Positions 61,300 through 64,000 of a DNA stretch of 64,000 bases are shown piece after piece. A program made the translations under genes and the position numbers. Source of the stretch: Homarus americanus (lineage: Eukaryota; Arthropoda; Malacostraca; Decapoda; Nephropidae). How positions within the stretch are numbered: position 1 is the first letter of the stretch; every line of letters begins with the position of its first letter. A model generated the notes under the pieces. The model worked only from the letters and a program-made list of their open reading frames with translations, was not told where the DNA came from and did not search any database. The stretch covers positions 3,557,658-3,621,657 of the forward strand of contig NW_024744357.1 of the NCBI RefSeq assembly GCF_018991925.1, in the 5' to 3' direction.

Positions 61300-62880
61300 T
61301 CATTGGCTGTCCTTATGTTTTAGACTTTACCACCATTGATAAGTAGAATTTTTGTTTTATTATTCGTAAATATTGCTTAAAACATATATGAACAGTAAAT
61401 AAGTGTTGCTTTCATAATCACATGTAGAGAAATGACGATATGTTTTCACATGTATGCACTTACTGTTCATACACTGGCGTTCCCAATCATCTCCCCTTAT
61501 TTCTTTACCATTAGTGGTTCGCTACTTCTAGTGTTCCATTTATTAACTTAAAACATAGATACAGGTACATTTAGACCCCGACTTACGACGGGGTTAGGGA
61601 CCCAAATCCAGGTCGTAAGTCCGACATAGATAAAAAAAAAATTTAATAAAAAATCTACAATGAAATACAGTACAGTAAAAGTAATGAATAATGATGAATG
61701 GATACAGTACAGTGAAAGTAATAAATAATAAGGAATGGATACAGTGTGACTGAGCACTTAACCTTTAATGTAGTCAGCTGAATGCACATGGGGCCCCCAT
61801 AATTTTCTAATTATACATGGAGACTACATTAACTGGAAACGTTTCGGTATAGAAAATGCGTGTCATTTAAATTTTTTTTTTTTTTTTATCTATATCCGAG
61901 GCGGTCGTAAGTCCCGACGGTCGTAAGTCCACGTGAGTCGTAAGTCGGGGTCTAGGTGTATTCACTTTTTTAAATTAAGTTCACTACAGCTACAACCAGG
62001 GTCTTATTTTCTTAAATTTCTAATGTAGAACCATCGTCACTCACGAAAACAATGCTGTCTTGTCTCCTCTTGTGAGTTTTCATATTCTATGTATTATTAA
62101 TGAATTGCATTGTTCATTTCACATATATAAAGATTAATTCAATCAAATACATTTTCAGTAATAAAAAATAATGAATCTTTTGTACATATTCTTAAGATAA
62201 ATGAATATGTTTCCTTGAGTGCACACGTATACATTGGCGTTCCACTATCAGTTACTTTTTCTTTAATATCAATGGTTACTTCTACTGTACTGTACATCAA
62301 ATAATATTAATTAAAACATACATATTTTTTACATTAATTTTACAACAACAACAACCAGGGTCTTATTTTCTTCAGTTTCAGGTGGATAACTGACATTATG
62401 GGTGTAAACACTGACAACAATGTCGTCTCTTATCCTCTTGTGTATTTTAATATTCTACGTATTATCAATGAATTGTATTTTTAATTTTGCATATATAAAG
62501 ATTAATTCAATCAAATACATATTCAGTAATAAACAATAATGAAGCTTTTGTACATATTCTTAAGACAAATGACGCGGTATCCCTAAATGTGCACGTATAT
62601 GTTGGTGTTCCCAATCCATCTCTTTTTTTTTTCTTTGCCATTAGTGGTTAGCTACTTCGATTGTTCCATTTATTAACATTAAATAACGTTACTTAAAACA
62701 TATAATATTCATTTTTTTACATTAATTTTACTATAGCTACAACCAGGGTCTTATTTTCTTCATTTTCTCGTGTAGAACTATCATCCCAGACTCCCGGCTG
62801 TAAACACAAACGAAAACAATGGCATCCCATCTCCTCTTGTGTGACCATATTATTATTTATTTATATTGTATAAAGTGCAT
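61300..62880. repeat. satellite of about 360-390 bp, 3-4 copies
   Basis: The landmark ACCAGGGTCTTATTTTCTT occurs at 61995, 62354 and 62742. A second landmark, the CAY(A/T)GGCGTTCC-like motif, occurs at about 61475, 62232 and 62600. TTCTAATAAT-type differences show moderate divergence. A MITE interrupts the first copy. Confidence 0.8.
61568..61958. mobile_element. MITE with 22-bp TIRs and TA duplication
   Basis: CATTTAGACCCCGACTTACG at the left and, inversely, CACCTAGACCCCGACTTACG at the right (to 61958) bound 391 bp. TA lies on both sides (61566-61567, 61959-61960). The motif GGTCGTAAGTCC recurs inside. Confidence 0.9.
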
Positions 62881-63107
62881 TCAGAAACAATATTTAAAGA
62901 ATTTAGATTGCAATTTTCATTAATTGTATTGTTTTGGGGGGAAAAGAGGGTAAAAAGCCACACAAAAGATACGGAAAGGTCACACTGGGGAACGCATCTC
63001 ATTATTATTGCTTTATATTAATGATAATTAATGATTCATGATACAATGATTCACCTTACACTGCAATATTGGAGGACACATTACCGTCGTTATTCGAGGC
63101 TTTACTG

Positions 63108-63937
63108 TATATTATATGATATATATTGAACTGCTTTATGAGTCTAACAATTAAGGGACACTGACTAACAAAAAGAACCAGAATGTGAAGGATTTTGAAA
63201 CTTGAATGGTTTACATTGGCATTAAATATTAGCTTTACTTCTAAGCAACTTTAATTTTTTAATGTTTTAGTTATAAATAAAATAACACCTTTATTTTAAT
63301 CATTTACCATGACCGGAGGCTGTAGACTTTGTTCGCTTGTTGCCATACACTGACAGTACAGTGTTCTACCATATACTGTCAGTATTGTACAATGTAAAAC
63401 ATGCTTTGTTATCATGTACGTACCATAATTATTAAGTTTGAAAACTTTTTAACTTGTCAATACTGTATATTTAATAATAAACTATCAGTACAAGTAAACT
63501 GTCATTACATAACTAGTGTACAGTGTATCGTAAATATTTTACAATTGCAGGAACTGTATTATTGCGATTGATATTTGGGCTAATAGCCTCGGTGGGACAT
63601 TTACTCCGATGTGGCCGATTTGTTCACACCACATTCATGTGCCCAGGTTACGTTGGTTAGTAAAGAACCGTAGTTGACATCAAAAGATATTTTAATATTT
63701 TGAAAATGCTACAGTTAAGTAAAGCTTATTTGTGAGTGCTAGAAATTAAGTTGCATCCCACTACTAAGTGACTGAGGCCTACCAGTGAAAACACCAACAT
63801 TAAGTCAAGCTCAATAACAGTTGCCCTCCTGAAAAAAACAAAAAAACATGGGAGAACTATTAAAAATTAAACGTTGGCAAGTTTAGCTAACACTGAGGGC
63901 ATTGCTTTCAAATTGCAGTTTAGGAGGGTCAACTTAC
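63108..63937. other. intron-like, no feature confirmed
   Basis: AT-rich with several TACAGTA words. A good acceptor (T-run CAG at about 63827-63831, minus strand) gives only short frames in the phase needed by the 63938 exon. Confidence 0.4.
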
Positions 63938-64000
63938 CTGCCAACTGTAGGCCAAGATCAACAGTTTCAGTTGAAATAATTGAGGTCAACTTACACTCCA
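63938..64000 (-). CDS. candidate partial exon at the window edge
   Basis: On the minus strand the sequence is open in one frame from the window edge to a strong donor, CAG|GTAAGTT, ending at 63938 in phase 1. It reads ECKLTSIISTETVDLGLQLA. The 5' part lies outside the window. The codons look protein-like, but 20 residues cannot identify a family. It lies upstream of the 60028-60201 exon on the same strand, so the two may belong to one gene. Confidence 0.35.

Larger units (their letters stand above)
60491..63107 (+). mobile_element. decayed pogo-like transposon, 2.6 kb, composite
   Basis: Left end CAAGAAAGCCTCCCATGACG and right end read inversely CAGTAAAGCCTCGAATAACG match at 20 of the first 25 positions. 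TA flanks both (60489-60490, 63108-63109). Inside are a transposase N-terminal fragment (about 60825-60920), a short 23-bp array, three to four copies of a satellite of about 375 bp, and a nested MITE. Most of the transposase has gone. Confidence 0.7.

Overview
The window looks like eukaryotic, invertebrate genomic DNA, most likely from a decapod crustacean. The grounds are the very high microsatellite density ((AT)n, (GT)n, (CTT)n, (ACT)n, (CATA)n), scattered TTAGG/CCTAA runs (the arthropod telomere unit), many decayed non-LTR retrotransposons of types common in crustaceans, and Tc1, pogo, piggyBac-like and hAT debris. The species cannot be named from sequence alone. There is no bacterial-style coding; most long open frames are artefacts of repeats whose period is a multiple of three.

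Layout. 1-10 kb: minisatellites, pyrimidine tracts, a RNase H-bearing LINE remnant (1441-2200, +) and a tRNA-derived SINE (7570-7863, -). 10-18 kb: a poly-A-tailed interspersed repeat, a broken copy of a multicopy invertebrate protein with a Cys-rich tail (10825-12012, +), and an RTE-like LINE whose reverse transcriptase is interrupted by about 60 AT units (15541-17372, +). 21.2-25.7 kb: a 4.6 kb G-rich 20-21 bp minisatellite of roughly 220 copies, followed by two more tandem arrays. 27-33 kb: LINE 3' ends, two LINE tails joined at (TAG)n tracts, and a Tc1-like transposon (31552-33010, +) split by a LINE fragment. A second related Tc1-like copy lies in opposite orientation at 37831-39270, so the two converge. 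A fold-back element (33656-34273) and 158 bp of (AT)n lie between them.

40-64 kb is more AT-rich, dense in TACAGTA/TACTGTA words, and holds many short TIR elements (40869, 45085, 49463 with a nested one, 54993, 56938, 57753, 58272, 60491 with a nested MITE). This part also holds the only host-gene evidence. On the minus strand there are two plausible coding exons (60028-60201, and 56568-56779 with BC-box and Cul2-box-like motifs at its C-terminus) and a partial exon at the right edge (63938-64000). On the plus strand there is a possible first coding exon (51650-51682) and a separate promoter-like cluster (52745-53040). The exons cannot be joined into one gene from this window. The picture is of introns and intergenic DNA filled by transposons, with gene fragments on the right.
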